A stretch of 48,103 nt of DNA from Cognatishimia sp. GTDB taxonomy: Bacteria > Pseudomonadota > Alphaproteobacteria > Rhodobacterales > Rhodobacteraceae. The notes under the pieces were generated by a model. The model did no database searches. It saw only the letters and a program-made list of their open reading frames with translations, and was not told where the DNA came from. The DNA lies in the NCBI GenBank assembly GCA_013215215.1, contig JABSOU010000029.1:1-48103 (forward strand), written 5' to 3'. Shown piece after piece: positions 1 to 8,277 of this stretch. Each line of letters starts with the position of its first letter. Position 1 is the stretch's first letter. The position numbers and the translations under genes are program-made.

Positions 1-369
1 CCAGGTGCCCCAGACCATCAGCACCATCAGCAGTAAGATCGCCAAGGTTGTGATCAGTTCTGCGATCCACAAAACGCGGCCGCGCAAACGGCCCACCAAA
101 ATATCCATGCGAATATGGCCGCCATCGCGCTGCGTATAGGCCACGCCCATAAAGGCAATCAGCGGCATCGCCTGTTCAATCCAATCCACATAGCCGGGCA
201 AAGGCTGCCCCAGAAAATTACGTCCGCTGACCGAGACCACCGCCAGAACCATCAGTGAAAACACCGCCAGCCCGCTCATCAAAGCGAAGACCCGTTCCAG
301 TCGATAAAGAGATGCGTCCAGCTTGGACAAAGTGCTGTTGTCTGACAGCACCAGAGATCCACCCGCCAT
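1..369 (-). CDS. dctQ: TRAP transporter small permease (DctQ family), partial
   Basis: Small membrane subunit of a tripartite ATP-independent periplasmic transporter, which with the large DctM subunit imports organic acids using an ion gradient. The visible 123 residues start at an ATG with a strong GGGAGGA ribosome site and run off the left edge. After a soluble N-terminus there is a hydrophobic helix (about residues 30-50), then the family-typical stretch with 'GRNFLGQPLPGYVDWIEQ' and 'AYTQRDGGHIRMDIL', then another hydrophobic helix at the edge. It follows dctP on the same strand, and its ribosome site is nearly identical to that of dctP. DctM is expected just outside the window. The substrate cannot be read from the sequence. 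Confidence 0.9.
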   Translation of the reverse strand, partial: MAGGSLVLSDNSTLSKLDASLYRLERVFALMSGLAVFSLMVLAVVSVSGRNFLGQPLPGYVDWIEQAMPLIAFMGVAYTQRDGGHIRMDILVGRLRGRVLWIAELITTLAILLLMVLMVWGTW

Positions 370-382
370 GGGTTCCTCCCCC

Positions 383-416
383 AAATAAAAAGCCCCGGGA
401 GCCTAACCCCCGGGGC
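383..416 (-). terminator. Hairpin terminator/attenuator between dctP and dctQ
   Basis: A perfect 8-bp GC stem (392-399 with 409-416, GCCCCGGG/CCCGGGGC) with a 9-base loop is followed on the minus strand by TTTTTATTT. It lies between the dctP stop and the dctQ start, so it probably lets only part of transcription pass into the membrane-subunit genes, giving more binding protein than permease. Confidence 0.75.
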
Positions 417-432
417 CGTTTCGTCAAAGTGA

Positions 433-1443
433 TTAGCTGCCGTTCGCGATCATGCCGGTCACAAGATCATAAAGCTCTTGTGCTGGCAGGCCTGCGGCGG
501 TGTTGCTTTCCAACCAAGCGGCGGCTGCTGGCGCGGCGGCGGCTTCTTTGAAGGCTGCGATTTCAGCATCCGAGAAGGTCACTTGCTGAATGCCACGCTC
601 TTCAAGGGCAGGGCCCCAAGCGGCCATGGTCGCATTGTTGTAGTTGTCGATGTAATGCGCGAGCGCCTCATCAACAGAGCCCAAGAGCGCGTCGCGATGC
701 GCATCAGACAGATCCGCCAGAGCATCAGAGTTCACAACAACAGGGCAGTTCACGGTGCCTGGGTTCAGGTTGGTGGTCCACCATGTGCCGTTCTCAATCG
801 TGCCAAAGGACATATGCGCGTGTGGTGCAAAGCTGACGGCTTTTACAACACCGCTGTCCATTGCCTGACGCACTTCTGTCGCGGACATCGAAGTCGGAAC
901 AGCGCCAACGGTCTTCATCGCCGCACCGATACCACCGGTTGCGCGCACGGACAGGCCTTCGAAATCAGCCAGAGTCGCAGGCGCGTCGCCCACACCGACG
1001 ATGTTATACTGTGGAAGCGGAGACGGCATCAACAGGGTCGCGTTCCAACGGCCAAGGTCAGCCACAGCAGCAGGGTGCTGATAGACGGCCATAGACAGCT
1101 CGACCTCTTGCTCAAGGCTGCTCACGCCCAGGAATGGCAGCTCCAGAACAGTGATCGACGGGTTCTTGTCACGGTGATAGCCCGCGCAGAACTGCGCCAT
1201 TTCAAACGCGCCAATAGAGATACCATCAAGGTTTTCGCGGTTCTTGGACAGACCGCCATAGGACAGGTTCAAGGTGAACTCGCCACCGGTTTTCTCGCTC
1301 ACGAGTTCAGCGATTTTTTCAACGTGCTCGGTAAAGGCACGGCGTTTGCCCCAAAGGGACACATTCCACTCGGTCGCCATAGCTTCGGTGGCAAAGGCCA
1401 GAGAAATGGCGGCAACAGTGGTTTTTGTCAGAAGATTGCGCAT
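433..1443 (-). CDS. dctP: TRAP transporter solute-binding protein (DctP family)
   Basis: Periplasmic binding protein that captures a carboxylate ligand and delivers it to the DctQM membrane subunits. The start is placed at 'MRNLLTK', 336 residues, because a GGGAGGAACCC ribosome site sits directly before it; a start six codons further upstream would lie inside that site. Residues 1-23 form a signal peptide (cleavage likely after 'ATEAMA'). The body shows DctP features such as 'SIGAFEMAQFCAGYH', 'FEGLSVRATGGIGAAMKTVGA' and 'SATEVRQAMDSGVVKAV', the region that includes the usual ligand-contacting Arg. It is upstream of dctQ in the same operon, and the dctB/dctD two-component pair 4 kb away is the likely regulator. 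The ligand is unknown. Confidence 0.9.
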   Translation of the reverse strand: MRNLLTKTTVAAISLAFATEAMATEWNVSLWGKRRAFTEHVEKIAELVSEKTGGEFTLNLSYGGLSKNRENLDGISIGAFEMAQFCAGYHRDKNPSITVLELPFLGVSSLEQEVELSMAVYQHPAAVADLGRWNATLLMPSPLPQYNIVGVGDAPATLADFEGLSVRATGGIGAAMKTVGAVPTSMSATEVRQAMDSGVVKAVSFAPHAHMSFGTIENGTWWTTNLNPGTVNCPVVVNSDALADLSDAHRDALLGSVDEALAHYIDNYNNATMAAWGPALEERGIQQVTFSDAEIAAFKEAAAAPAAAAWLESNTAAGLPAQELYDLVTGMIANGS

Positions 1444-1556
1444 GGGTTCCTCCCGTTTCATGCGTGATGCTCGGGAGTGTGCCGGATTCGTTAACGCTTC
1501 GGTATGAGGAAAATTGCGCGGTGGGGGTGGGTGCCTATGCGGATTTCCGCAGGGCC

Positions 1557-2120
1557 TTAAGCTAGTGAAACAGGTAATTTGATTGGCTTAGTATATTTGC
1601 GAATTCCTATAGGCCTGGGCAGGTCCTCACTTAGGAACCTAAAGACCTTGATATTCAAACCCAATGACCAATTTGCCAACTCGATAGTAAAAATATCAGC
1701 CTCATCTCTACTGGCTCCATCTACTTTAACATCTTCTTGAATGTGCACTTTGTTTCTAAATTTTCTTAGCTTGTGGAGTTCCTCATAAATCTCATCACCC
1801 AAGTCGTCCAAAACCTTATACTTTCTCAGAACATCAATGATTGAGTTGAATTTATCAACTTTCTTATCTTCTATTTCGCGCCTGTCTTTTTCAGACATAT
1901 TTGGCACCCCTTCGCGAACATTGTGCTGCGCTCGATAGATAATTTGCGCGAGGGCAGCCTCTAATAAGGACGCCACTTGAAGCACGATAAGTTTTTCAAA
2001 CGACGCCTCACCGTGCGCCTCTACTAAATCAAACAAATTCGTGGCGTTGTAACGCAGATTATCTCCGACCTTGAAGCAAGCGACAAAATCAGTTTCAACT
2101 CTTTCGAACTGTAGTGGCAT
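1557..2120 (-). CDS. Uncharacterised protein with HEPN-like features
   Basis: A 187-residue soluble protein of unknown function. It is mostly helical by eye, with a helix 'LIVLQVASLLEAALAQIIYRAQ', a charged linker 'MSEKDRREIEDKKVDKF', and 'LHKLRKFRNKVHIQ'. The last resembles the R...[N]xxH signature at the end of HEPN-type helical domains, which are found in nucleases and in abortive-infection or toxin systems, but the spacing is not the classical RX4-6H, so this is only a suggestion. The gene is clearly richer in A+T than its neighbours and stands alone, which suggests transfer. No nucleotidyltransferase partner is adjacent. Confidence 0.65.
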   Translation of the reverse strand: MPLQFERVETDFVACFKVGDNLRYNATNLFDLVEAHGEASFEKLIVLQVASLLEAALAQIIYRAQHNVREGVPNMSEKDRREIEDKKVDKFNSIIDVLRKYKVLDDLGDEIYEELHKLRKFRNKVHIQEDVKVDGASRDEADIFTIELANWSLGLNIKVFRFLSEDLPRPIGIRKYTKPIKLPVSLA

Positions 2121-2185
2121 AACTAACTTTCAAATCAAATTTTCTACTTAATAGGCAATTAAATCAGTGGCTTGAAGGTGTAGAA

Positions 2186-2845
2186 TTACTTACTTTTCGG
2201 ATGTAACTGCCCACGGATGTCCCCAAAGAACATCTGACCGTAGGTGTGCAGGTTGAAATAGAGCTCTCGCTCAAACGCGATCTGGGCCATCCCCGCAACG
2301 GTCACCACTTTGTCCAAAGGCACAGCGGGCGTGATTGGGCACCCGGCGGTGAAGGCTGCCACGAGGCCATGGCCGTGGTCTTTGGTGGCCACAATGTCTT
2401 CGTTGGTGATTTCCAAGGACAAAACGCCATCGTCAAACAGGCTCGGTAGATCATTTTTCAACCCAAAATCCACAATGATGGGGCCTAGCTGCCCCGGACG
2501 ACCGCAGTGGATATGGAACATCGCGATGTCTTCTGGATTCACGCCCTCAGTCGCGACATGGGCATAGGCTTTGCTGAAATCTTTGGTGAAAGACAGCGTG
2601 CCATGGCCACGAGACGGACGGTCGTTACGCGCCACGGAAGGCGCCGTCGATTTGAACATACTCGGGATGAAGGCAGGCGTGTCCTCTTCTTCGCCGCCCT
2701 CTTGATGCGGGCTCAGCCAAGCCTCAAAAACATATCCGATGTCAGAACCTGCGTTGGTCTCCAGCGGGATCCCACTAACCGGCGCAATCTCTTGGGCGGA
2801 CAGGGGCAGGGCGGCAACAGCAAGACATAAAAACAAGGCGCGCAT
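2186..2845 (-). CDS. Secreted CHRD-domain protein
   Basis: A 219-residue exported protein of the CHRD (chordin-like) family, beta-sandwich proteins whose function in bacteria is poorly known. Residues 1-17 are a signal peptide ('MRALFLCLAVAALPLSA'). The CHRD marks are 'MFHIHCGRPGQLGPIIVDFG', a histidine-rich middle ('KDHGHGLVAAF') and the C-terminal 'LYFNLHTYGQMFFGDIRGQL'. The many histidines could bind metal, but this is inference. It is transcribed away from a MerR-family gene across a 94-bp gap that holds a shared dyad operator, so the MerR protein most likely controls it. Confidence 0.8.
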   Translation of the reverse strand: MRALFLCLAVAALPLSAQEIAPVSGIPLETNAGSDIGYVFEAWLSPHQEGGEEEDTPAFIPSMFKSTAPSVARNDRPSRGHGTLSFTKDFSKAYAHVATEGVNPEDIAMFHIHCGRPGQLGPIIVDFGLKNDLPSLFDDGVLSLEITNEDIVATKDHGHGLVAAFTAGCPITPAVPLDKVVTVAGMAQIAFERELYFNLHTYGQMFFGDIRGQLHPKSK

Positions 2846-2880
2846 TTCACAGTTCCTTTTTGTGATTCTACGAAGTTGCA

Positions 2881-2909
2881 GTAGCTTTACCCTGTGGGGG
2901 TAACCCTAC
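2881..2909. promoter_or_regulatory. MerR-type dyad operator between the CHRD and merR genes
   Basis: A symmetric dyad reading GTAG-N2-TTACCC-N5-GGGTAA-N2-CTAC, centred on 2895. On the minus strand it lies next to and partly within a promoter-like pair, TTGACT (2915-2910) and TAAAGC (2889-2884), separated by 20 bp. The over-long spacer is the hallmark of MerR-activated promoters, so this probably drives the CHRD gene. A weaker plus-strand pair (TTGCAG at 2876, TAACCC at 2901, 19-bp spacer) could serve merR itself. Confidence 0.65.
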
Positions 2910-2939
2910 AGTCAAGCGATTTGTCACAAGGACCGCCTC

Positions 2940-3335
2940 ATGCTGATCGGAGAATTCGCCAAGAAATCCGGCCTGTCGAAGGACGGAATCCGGCATTATG
3001 AATCCCTGGGTCTGCTGTATTCCAAGCCGATACAGGCAGGCAGCCGGACCTATCGCGACTATGACGACACGACGCTCGAGCGGCTGATTATTATCTCGCT
3101 CGCCAAACGTTTGCACTTCAGTTTGAAAGAACTAGTGGATCCGCTCAACCAAATCCTGTCGGACACGATTTCCCGCGAAGAACGGGCCGCAGGACTGGCC
3201 GAAAAAGTTAAAGAGATCGACTTTAAAATCGGGGAGCTCACTGCTGCGCGGGATCTTTTGAAGACATTTGTCGAGAATCCTGACAAGAGCTTTGTGGATG
3301 CAAGGCTCAAGGAAATGGGTCTTTGGATCGAGTGA
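2940..3335 (+). CDS. MerR-family transcriptional regulator
   Basis: A 131-residue DNA-binding regulator. Residues 1-70 are the winged helix-turn-helix ('MLIGEFAKKSGLSKDGIRHYE', 'SRTYRDYDDTTLERLIII'), followed by the long dimerisation coiled coil (about 85-118, 'RAAGLAEKVKEIDFKIGELTAARDLL') and a short tail. There is no cysteine at all, so it is not a thiol-based metal sensor of the MerR, CueR or SoxR kind; the signal is unknown. It is divergent from the CHRD gene and faces a dyad operator placed as MerR proteins require, so control of itself and of that gene is likely. Confidence 0.88.
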   Translation: MLIGEFAKKSGLSKDGIRHYESLGLLYSKPIQAGSRTYRDYDDTTLERLIIISLAKRLHFSLKELVDPLNQILSDTISREERAAGLAEKVKEIDFKIGELTAARDLLKTFVENPDKSFVDARLKEMGLWIE

Positions 3336-3345
3336 CTACCCGCAC

Positions 3346-3383
3346 AAAAATGGGGGCCCTTTTGATTTCAAGAAAGGACCCCC
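3346..3383 (-). terminator. Rho-independent terminator after the small membrane protein gene
   Basis: Stem 3352-3362 with 3373-3383 (GGGGG-C-CCTTT against AAAGG-A-CCCCC, one mismatch), loop of 10. On the minus strand it is followed by ATTTTTG (A-run 3346-3350). It ends the minus-strand gene at 3433 and lies between two converging genes. Confidence 0.65.
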
Positions 3384-3432
3384 GAGGGACGACCGTGAGT
3401 TGGGGGATGCTCGGGTCAGAGTGTGTGGGGAA

Positions 3433-3588
3433 TTAGACCACGACGATCCATACAAAAGCCAACATGACCACCAGATAGACGAGTGTATTCACCATCCAGC
3501 GAATGAGGCCCGCGTCACTGTCGGGATCGACTCCGAAGTGTTCACAGACTTTGGTGCCGGGCCATAAAATCAGTTCCGCGAGTGCCAT
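3433..3588 (-). CDS. Small single-helix membrane protein
   Basis: A 51-residue protein starting at 'MALAELILWPG', chosen because AAAGGA lies 8 bases upstream. An upstream in-frame ATG 12 codons earlier has no ribosome site. Residues 1-28 are amphipathic and acidic ('VCEHFGVDPDSDAGLIRW'). Residues 29-51 form one transmembrane helix ending in a run of valines ('LVYLVVMLAFVWIVVV'). A terminator follows, which supports a real gene. Function is unknown. Confidence 0.6.
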   Translation of the reverse strand: MALAELILWPGTKVCEHFGVDPDSDAGLIRWMVNTLVYLVVMLAFVWIVVV

Positions 3589-3706
3589 AATGTGGGTCCT
3601 TTCATATGCACATCCTAAATGCATATTATAATATGTATTGTCAATGCAAAATATTATTCAAGTGAATTTGAGACACGTTTTTCCGTTGAAAATTTTGCGA
3701 AAGAGC

Positions 3707-5089
3707 CTAAGCGTCCGGGCGTTTTGAAGTCCAATCGACGGAAGAATGATAGCCGTCGGCCATCTTTAGCAGCGTGTAGTCCGAGCCGCGGGGCCCGATA
3801 AGTTGCAACCCCATGGGCAGACCCGAGGCTCCGAATCCCGCAGGAACCGCAAGCGCTGGTAGGCCAATGAGGCTGGCAGGAACCACGACTTCCATCCAGC
3901 GGTGATAGGTATCCATTGAATGACCCGCGATCTCTTTGGGCCAATCCAGATCCACATCAAACGGCCAGCACTGAGCCGTGGGAAGAGCCAATACATCAAC
4001 CTGCTCAAACAATCGCGCGGCCTGCGCGAACCATTGCGATCGTGTAACCGAGGCCTTGTGGACCTCCAGCGCCGACATCGCCTTGCCGCGATCCAACTCC
4101 CAGATTGCTTGGCGGTTCAGGTGTTCGCGTCCATTGGGCAGAGCCTCAAGCGGCGCAAGACTGGTGGCGACTTGCCAGGACCTCAGAGTAATCCAACTGT
4201 CCCAAATCGCATCGGCGGCAAAGCCCGGCGACAGCGGCACAATCTCGTGCCCCAATGCATCCAGCGCGACGATGGCGTCAGAGCAGACGTCCAAGATACC
4301 GGGTTCCATGGGGTAAGCGCCTTCCCAATCCGCAAGCCAGCCGATCCGCAAAGGGCGCGATGGGCCTGCAGAATCAAGTGGCGTGTGATGGGGCTGACGA
4401 GGGTCTTTGCCCGCTTGAACCGAGAGCAAGAGCGCAAGGTCTTTGGGATTGCGCGCCATGGGACCGTTGGTTGAAAGCTGAGGCAGGAAACTGTCGGCAT
4501 GGGGCTCGGACGGGACGACTCCAAAACTGGGGCGCAGGCCGTAGGTACCAGTCCACCCAGCGGGATTGCGCAGGGATCCCATCATGTCCGAGCCGTCCGA
4601 CAGGGCCAGCATGCCCGTGGCCAAAGCAACCGCTGCGCCGCCCGAAGAGCCTCCCGCGGTGCGCGACACATCCCACGGGTTGCGCGTGGGCCCGAAAACC
4701 GGGTTCGTGGTGTGGCTGCCGAGGCCAAATTCTGGCGTGTTTGTTTTGCCGATCACAATCGCACCGGCATCGCGCATACGCGCCACCATGATGTCATCAG
4801 TTTTCGCCGCTTTGGCCGAGGCAAACAGTGGCGACCCCATCGTCGTCACAAACCCTGCGGCATTCGCGAGGTCTTTGACCGCGATAGGCAACCCGTGCAG
4901 CGCGCCTACGGGCTCTGTTTGATCGGCTTGATGTGCCAGCTCGAGCGCCTCGGCGCGATCCAAAACAGAGACCAGAGCGTTAACCTTGGGATTGTTCGCC
5001 TCAATCCGATCAAACGTCGCCTCCATGAGATCCGTGGCCGACAGTCGACCCTCTCGAATTTCTTGGGTTAGGTCTTTCGCTGTTCGCAT
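3707..5089 (-). CDS. Amidase (amidase-signature family)
   Basis: A 460-residue amide hydrolase. The Ser-cisSer-Lys machinery is complete: K72 in 'GLPIAVKDLAN', the cis-serine in 'TAGGSSGGAAVALATGM' (148-149) and nucleophile S172 in 'DGSDMMGSLRNPAG'. The ATG shares its A with the dctD stop (TGATG), so it is translationally coupled to dctB-dctD; a GTG one codon earlier is less likely. It is the last gene of that operon. A cytosolic amidase made together with a carboxylate-sensing pair suggests it releases or processes the acid taken up by the TRAP system, but the substrate is not known. Confidence 0.9.
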   Translation of the reverse strand: MRTAKDLTQEIREGRLSATDLMEATFDRIEANNPKVNALVSVLDRAEALELAHQADQTEPVGALHGLPIAVKDLANAAGFVTTMGSPLFASAKAAKTDDIMVARMRDAGAIVIGKTNTPEFGLGSHTTNPVFGPTRNPWDVSRTAGGSSGGAAVALATGMLALSDGSDMMGSLRNPAGWTGTYGLRPSFGVVPSEPHADSFLPQLSTNGPMARNPKDLALLLSVQAGKDPRQPHHTPLDSAGPSRPLRIGWLADWEGAYPMEPGILDVCSDAIVALDALGHEIVPLSPGFAADAIWDSWITLRSWQVATSLAPLEALPNGREHLNRQAIWELDRGKAMSALEVHKASVTRSQWFAQAARLFEQVDVLALPTAQCWPFDVDLDWPKEIAGHSMDTYHRWMEVVVPASLIGLPALAVPAGFGASGLPMGLQLIGPRGSDYTLLKMADGYHSSVDWTSKRPDA

Positions 5090-6432
5090 CACAGCAAAGC
5101 GTCCTTATCGAGACCCAGCTTCACGATCTTTTCGTTCAGCGTCCGGCGTCCGATCCCGAGCGCTTCGGCCACCGCATCCATGCGGCCTTCATGCGCCTTG
5201 ATCGCCTTGGAAATCAGCTCGCGTTCATAGGCAGCGACAGACTCCCGAAGCGTTACCGGCACGTCTTCGGGCAGCCCGTCCACTTGAATCGCCGCGCCCA
5301 TCGACCCTGTGCCGCGTCGCGCCGCGAGAACTCGCCTTTCAGCCACATTGCGCAGCTCTCGCACATTCCCGGGCCAGTCGTGTGCCATCAAAGCCGTCAG
5401 ATCTTCCGGTGTCACATCCGGCGGTGTCGTTTCATAGACGCGGGCGAATTCCTGCATGAAATGCGTCACCAAAAGCATGATGTCGTCGCGCCGTTCCCTG
5501 AGGGTCGGCAGCGCACAGACCACACGGTTGATGCGGAACAAGAGATCCTTGCGCAAACGGCCTTCGGTGACTGCAGTGTCTGCGTCTTCATTCGTGGCCG
5601 AGATCACGCGGAAATTCACCGGCACGGGCGTGTCTGCGCCAAGGGGGCCGACCTCTCCGTCTTCGATCACGCGCAACAAAGCCGCCTGAACCGGCATCGG
5701 GCAGGCCCCGATTTCGTCAAGGAACAGCGTGCCACCGTCAGCCGACAAAAGCCGCCCGCGCGCGCCGCCTTCGCGACCGAACATGTCTTCTTCAAAAGTA
5801 TCCGCGCTGAGCGTCGCGCAGTTGATCGCCAGAAACGGCCCATCGGCGCGTTTGCCAAGATCGTGCAGGGCCCGCGCCACCAGTTCTTTGCCAGTGCCGG
5901 TTTCGCCTTGCAACAAAACCGGTACGTCGATCTCGGCCAGATCCAGCACCTCATCGCGCAAGCCCCGCGTCCGCGCGCTTGCCCCTAACAGGATGCGATC
6001 AAGGCCTGATAGATTAAGCAACCGATCCTTAAGGCGCCGCGTTGTGCGCCGCATGCGGTGCTGGTCGCTGGCGTGTGCGAGAATGTTCAACAGGCGGCGC
6101 GGCTCATAGGGTTTTTCGATGAACCCATAAGCGCCGTCTTTGATGGCCTGGGTCGCCATCGGAATGTCCCCATGCGCTGAAATCAGCACGAGGGGCGGAG
6201 AGATCTGAGGGTTCAGGCTCGCCAGCAATTCAAGCCCAGACATGCCCGGCATCCGCACATCGGACAGGATCACATCAGGCTGAAACTCCACCATTCGTTC
6301 GGCGACTTTTTCCGCGCGCGGTACGGCCTCGACCCGCCAGCCCGCGGCCTCCATCAAGTCAATGAGGCTCGTGCGCATCGAGCGGTCGTCTTCTGCGATC
6401 AGCACGCTTGGGGTCTCGGAGGTGTCGCTCAT
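5089..6432 (-). CDS. dctD: DctD-like response regulator lacking the GAFTGA loop
   Basis: A 447-residue NtrC/DctD-type regulator. The receiver domain (1-120) has acidic D15/D16, phospho-acceptor D58 ('VILSDVRMPG') and K107. The AAA+ domain (about 145-370) has Walker A 'GETGTGKE' (176-183), Walker B 'GGTLFLDE' and arginine residues 'LLFRINR'. A Fis-type helix-turn-helix ends the protein. The stretch between 'DMFGREGGA' and 'RGRLLSADGG' is shortened: the GAFTGA loop that touches sigma-54 is missing. Rhodobacter NtrC is known to lack this loop and to act on the housekeeping polymerase, so the same may hold here. The start overlaps the dctB stop by 4 bp (ATGA). Confidence 0.9.
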   Translation of the reverse strand: MSDTSETPSVLIAEDDRSMRTSLIDLMEAAGWRVEAVPRAEKVAERMVEFQPDVILSDVRMPGMSGLELLASLNPQISPPLVLISAHGDIPMATQAIKDGAYGFIEKPYEPRRLLNILAHASDQHRMRRTTRRLKDRLLNLSGLDRILLGASARTRGLRDEVLDLAEIDVPVLLQGETGTGKELVARALHDLGKRADGPFLAINCATLSADTFEEDMFGREGGARGRLLSADGGTLFLDEIGACPMPVQAALLRVIEDGEVGPLGADTPVPVNFRVISATNEDADTAVTEGRLRKDLLFRINRVVCALPTLRERRDDIMLLVTHFMQEFARVYETTPPDVTPEDLTALMAHDWPGNVRELRNVAERRVLAARRGTGSMGAAIQVDGLPEDVPVTLRESVAAYERELISKAIKAHEGRMDAVAEALGIGRRTLNEKIVKLGLDKDALL

Positions 6433-8162
6433 TCTGCTGCCTCGTCTTGGGCCATGCTGCCGTAAAGCGGCAGGTCTACTTTAAAGATCGCCCCACCATC
6501 GGGGGCGTTTTCTGCCGTCAGATGCCCGTCATGCTCCGCCACAATATTGGAGGAAATCGCAAGGCCCAGCCCCATGCCCCGCCCGCTTTCGCGCGTGGTG
6601 ACAAAGGGCTCCTGCAAGGTTGCCAGAGTGCTATCGCCCAGCCCATGACCCGAGTCCCGAATGGTGAACCAAGCCCGCCCGTTGCTGCCGATTTCGACGG
6701 TCAAGAGCCGCGTGTCCTCGCCCTCCATCGCATCTACTGCATTGCGCAGAAGATTGACCATGACCTGCTCGATCCGCAGTTTGCTACCCCAGATCAACAC
6801 CGGCTCGGGCGGCGGCGCGAACTGCAAGTTGACTTCGCCAGTCTCTATATTGGGGGTCACCAGCGACAAGCTTGCCGACAGGGCCTCGCGCAGATCAACC
6901 ACGGCGAAGCCCTTGCCCTCGGTATGGGCAAAGAACTTGAGCTGGCGCGTGATGCCTTCCATCCGGTCCACCAGTTCCTCGATCTTGGGCATGGCGCGGG
7001 TCGGCCCTGCGTCCGACATTTCAGCCGCCGCCAGATGATTTCGCATGGCCGCAATCGGCTGGCCAAGTTCATGGGTTACAGAGGCCGAGAGCTGCCCCAA
7101 TGCAGCCAAACGCCCTGCGCGTTCCAACTCGTCCTGCGTGCGTTCCAATCGGCGTTCCGCCGTGCGGCGCTCCTCGATTTCCACTGCTAGTCGTTCGTTG
7201 GCCTGCCGCAACTGCGCCTCTTCGGCCTCGGATCGCCGCAAGGCCGCGCCGATGCGACGGCCATAGCGGAACTGCGTAAAGCTCAGCGCCAGAATCGCGA
7301 GGATTGTGAACAGACCCGCACCCAAAAGGCTGCGCGTTAAGGCAGGGGAGTAATCCGCGAAGTAATGTAGCTGCCAGCCATTCGGAATGTCTTTAGCCTC
7401 AAGATGCAGCAGCTGATCGCCGGCGAGGACCGCGCGGTCCTCGTCCAAGATGCGCCAGTCCAATGTGGTCAGCGGTTCATTCATAAACTGCCGCGTTTCG
7501 CCGATTTTGGCGCGGGCCGCCGGGGTCAGATCCGCGAGGGACTGATAGAGCCAAGACGGGTCAGACGCCAAAAGGATCACCCCGTTCTCATCGGCCAGAA
7601 ACACATCCTCGCCAGCCTCGCGCCAGCTGTCTTCCAACGCATCCAAATGCAGTTTGATGGCAATAACGCCCTGCACGTCACCCGCTCGATCCCGCACCGG
7701 ATCGGCGATGAAATACCCCGGCAGGCCCGTCGTCGCGCCAATCGCGTAATACTGGCTCTGAGTGCCCGCGAAGGCCTCTTGGAAATAGGGGCGGAACCCA
7801 TAGTTCTGACCCACATAGGTCACGTCGTGATCGTGGTTGGACGCAGCAATCGTCAGACCCGTTGGGTCCATCAGATAGATCGCAAACACACCTGCCTCAT
7901 CGGCAAACCGTTCCAGCCGCGCGTTCAGCAAGCCCCGATCGCCGCCTTTCGCAGTGCCAATCACAAAAGGATCGCGCGCCAGCACATAGATCAGATGCGA
8001 GAACTTCTCGAGCTCGGCCACGATGGTCGAGCGATAGAGCGACAACTGCCCCTTGGCCCGCGCCTTTTGCTCGCCCTCGAAATAGACAAAGGACGCCCAA
8101 AAAATCCCGATGGCTGCCGCCAACACGGCGACAAACGCCAATATGACAATGCGTGTGCGCAA
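6429..8162 (-). CDS. dctB: DctB-like sensor histidine kinase
   Basis: A 577-residue membrane sensor. The start is a TTG (8162-8160) preceded by GGGAGGAG at good spacing; the frame is open 100 codons further up, but that part runs antisense into the CoA-transferase gene. Helix 1 (about 4-24) and a second helix (about 265-285) flank a periplasmic double-PAS region. Then come a coiled coil ('EEAQLRQANERLAVEIEERRTAERRLE'), the H-box 'SVTHELGQPIAAMRNHL', N-box 'NLLRNAVDAME' and G-boxes 'DSGHGLG' and 'GMGLGL'. It should sense a periplasmic carboxylate and phosphorylate DctD, and through it control the TRAP genes near the left edge. Confidence 0.92.
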   Translation of the reverse strand: MRTRIVILAFVAVLAAAIGIFWASFVYFEGEQKARAKGQLSLYRSTIVAELEKFSHLIYVLARDPFVIGTAKGGDRGLLNARLERFADEAGVFAIYLMDPTGLTIAASNHDHDVTYVGQNYGFRPYFQEAFAGTQSQYYAIGATTGLPGYFIADPVRDRAGDVQGVIAIKLHLDALEDSWREAGEDVFLADENGVILLASDPSWLYQSLADLTPAARAKIGETRQFMNEPLTTLDWRILDEDRAVLAGDQLLHLEAKDIPNGWQLHYFADYSPALTRSLLGAGLFTILAILALSFTQFRYGRRIGAALRRSEAEEAQLRQANERLAVEIEERRTAERRLERTQDELERAGRLAALGQLSASVTHELGQPIAAMRNHLAAAEMSDAGPTRAMPKIEELVDRMEGITRQLKFFAHTEGKGFAVVDLREALSASLSLVTPNIETGEVNLQFAPPPEPVLIWGSKLRIEQVMVNLLRNAVDAMEGEDTRLLTVEIGSNGRAWFTIRDSGHGLGDSTLATLQEPFVTTRESGRGMGLGLAISSNIVAEHDGHLTAENAPDGGAIFKVDLPLYGSMAQDEAAE

Positions 8163-8277
8163 ATGCCTCTCCTCCCGTCTCGGGACTATAGCGGCGAAAT
8201 GCGGCGTGTCACCTCTGCCTGCTCTTCCCTCGGCGGCGAAAGTCACTAGGGTCAATTGGGAACTCAAGGAGCCGCCT

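Noticed and set aside
478..1467. Long open frame on the plus strand opposite dctP
   Set aside because: Its composition is that of a shadow of the dctP codons, and the translation has no recognisable domain; dctP is well supported by signal peptide and motifs.
1444..1556. Sigma-54 promoter before dctP
   Set aside because: A GGCAC...GAGC resemblance exists, but the GG-to-GC distance is 11, not the required 10, and DctD lacks GAFTGA.
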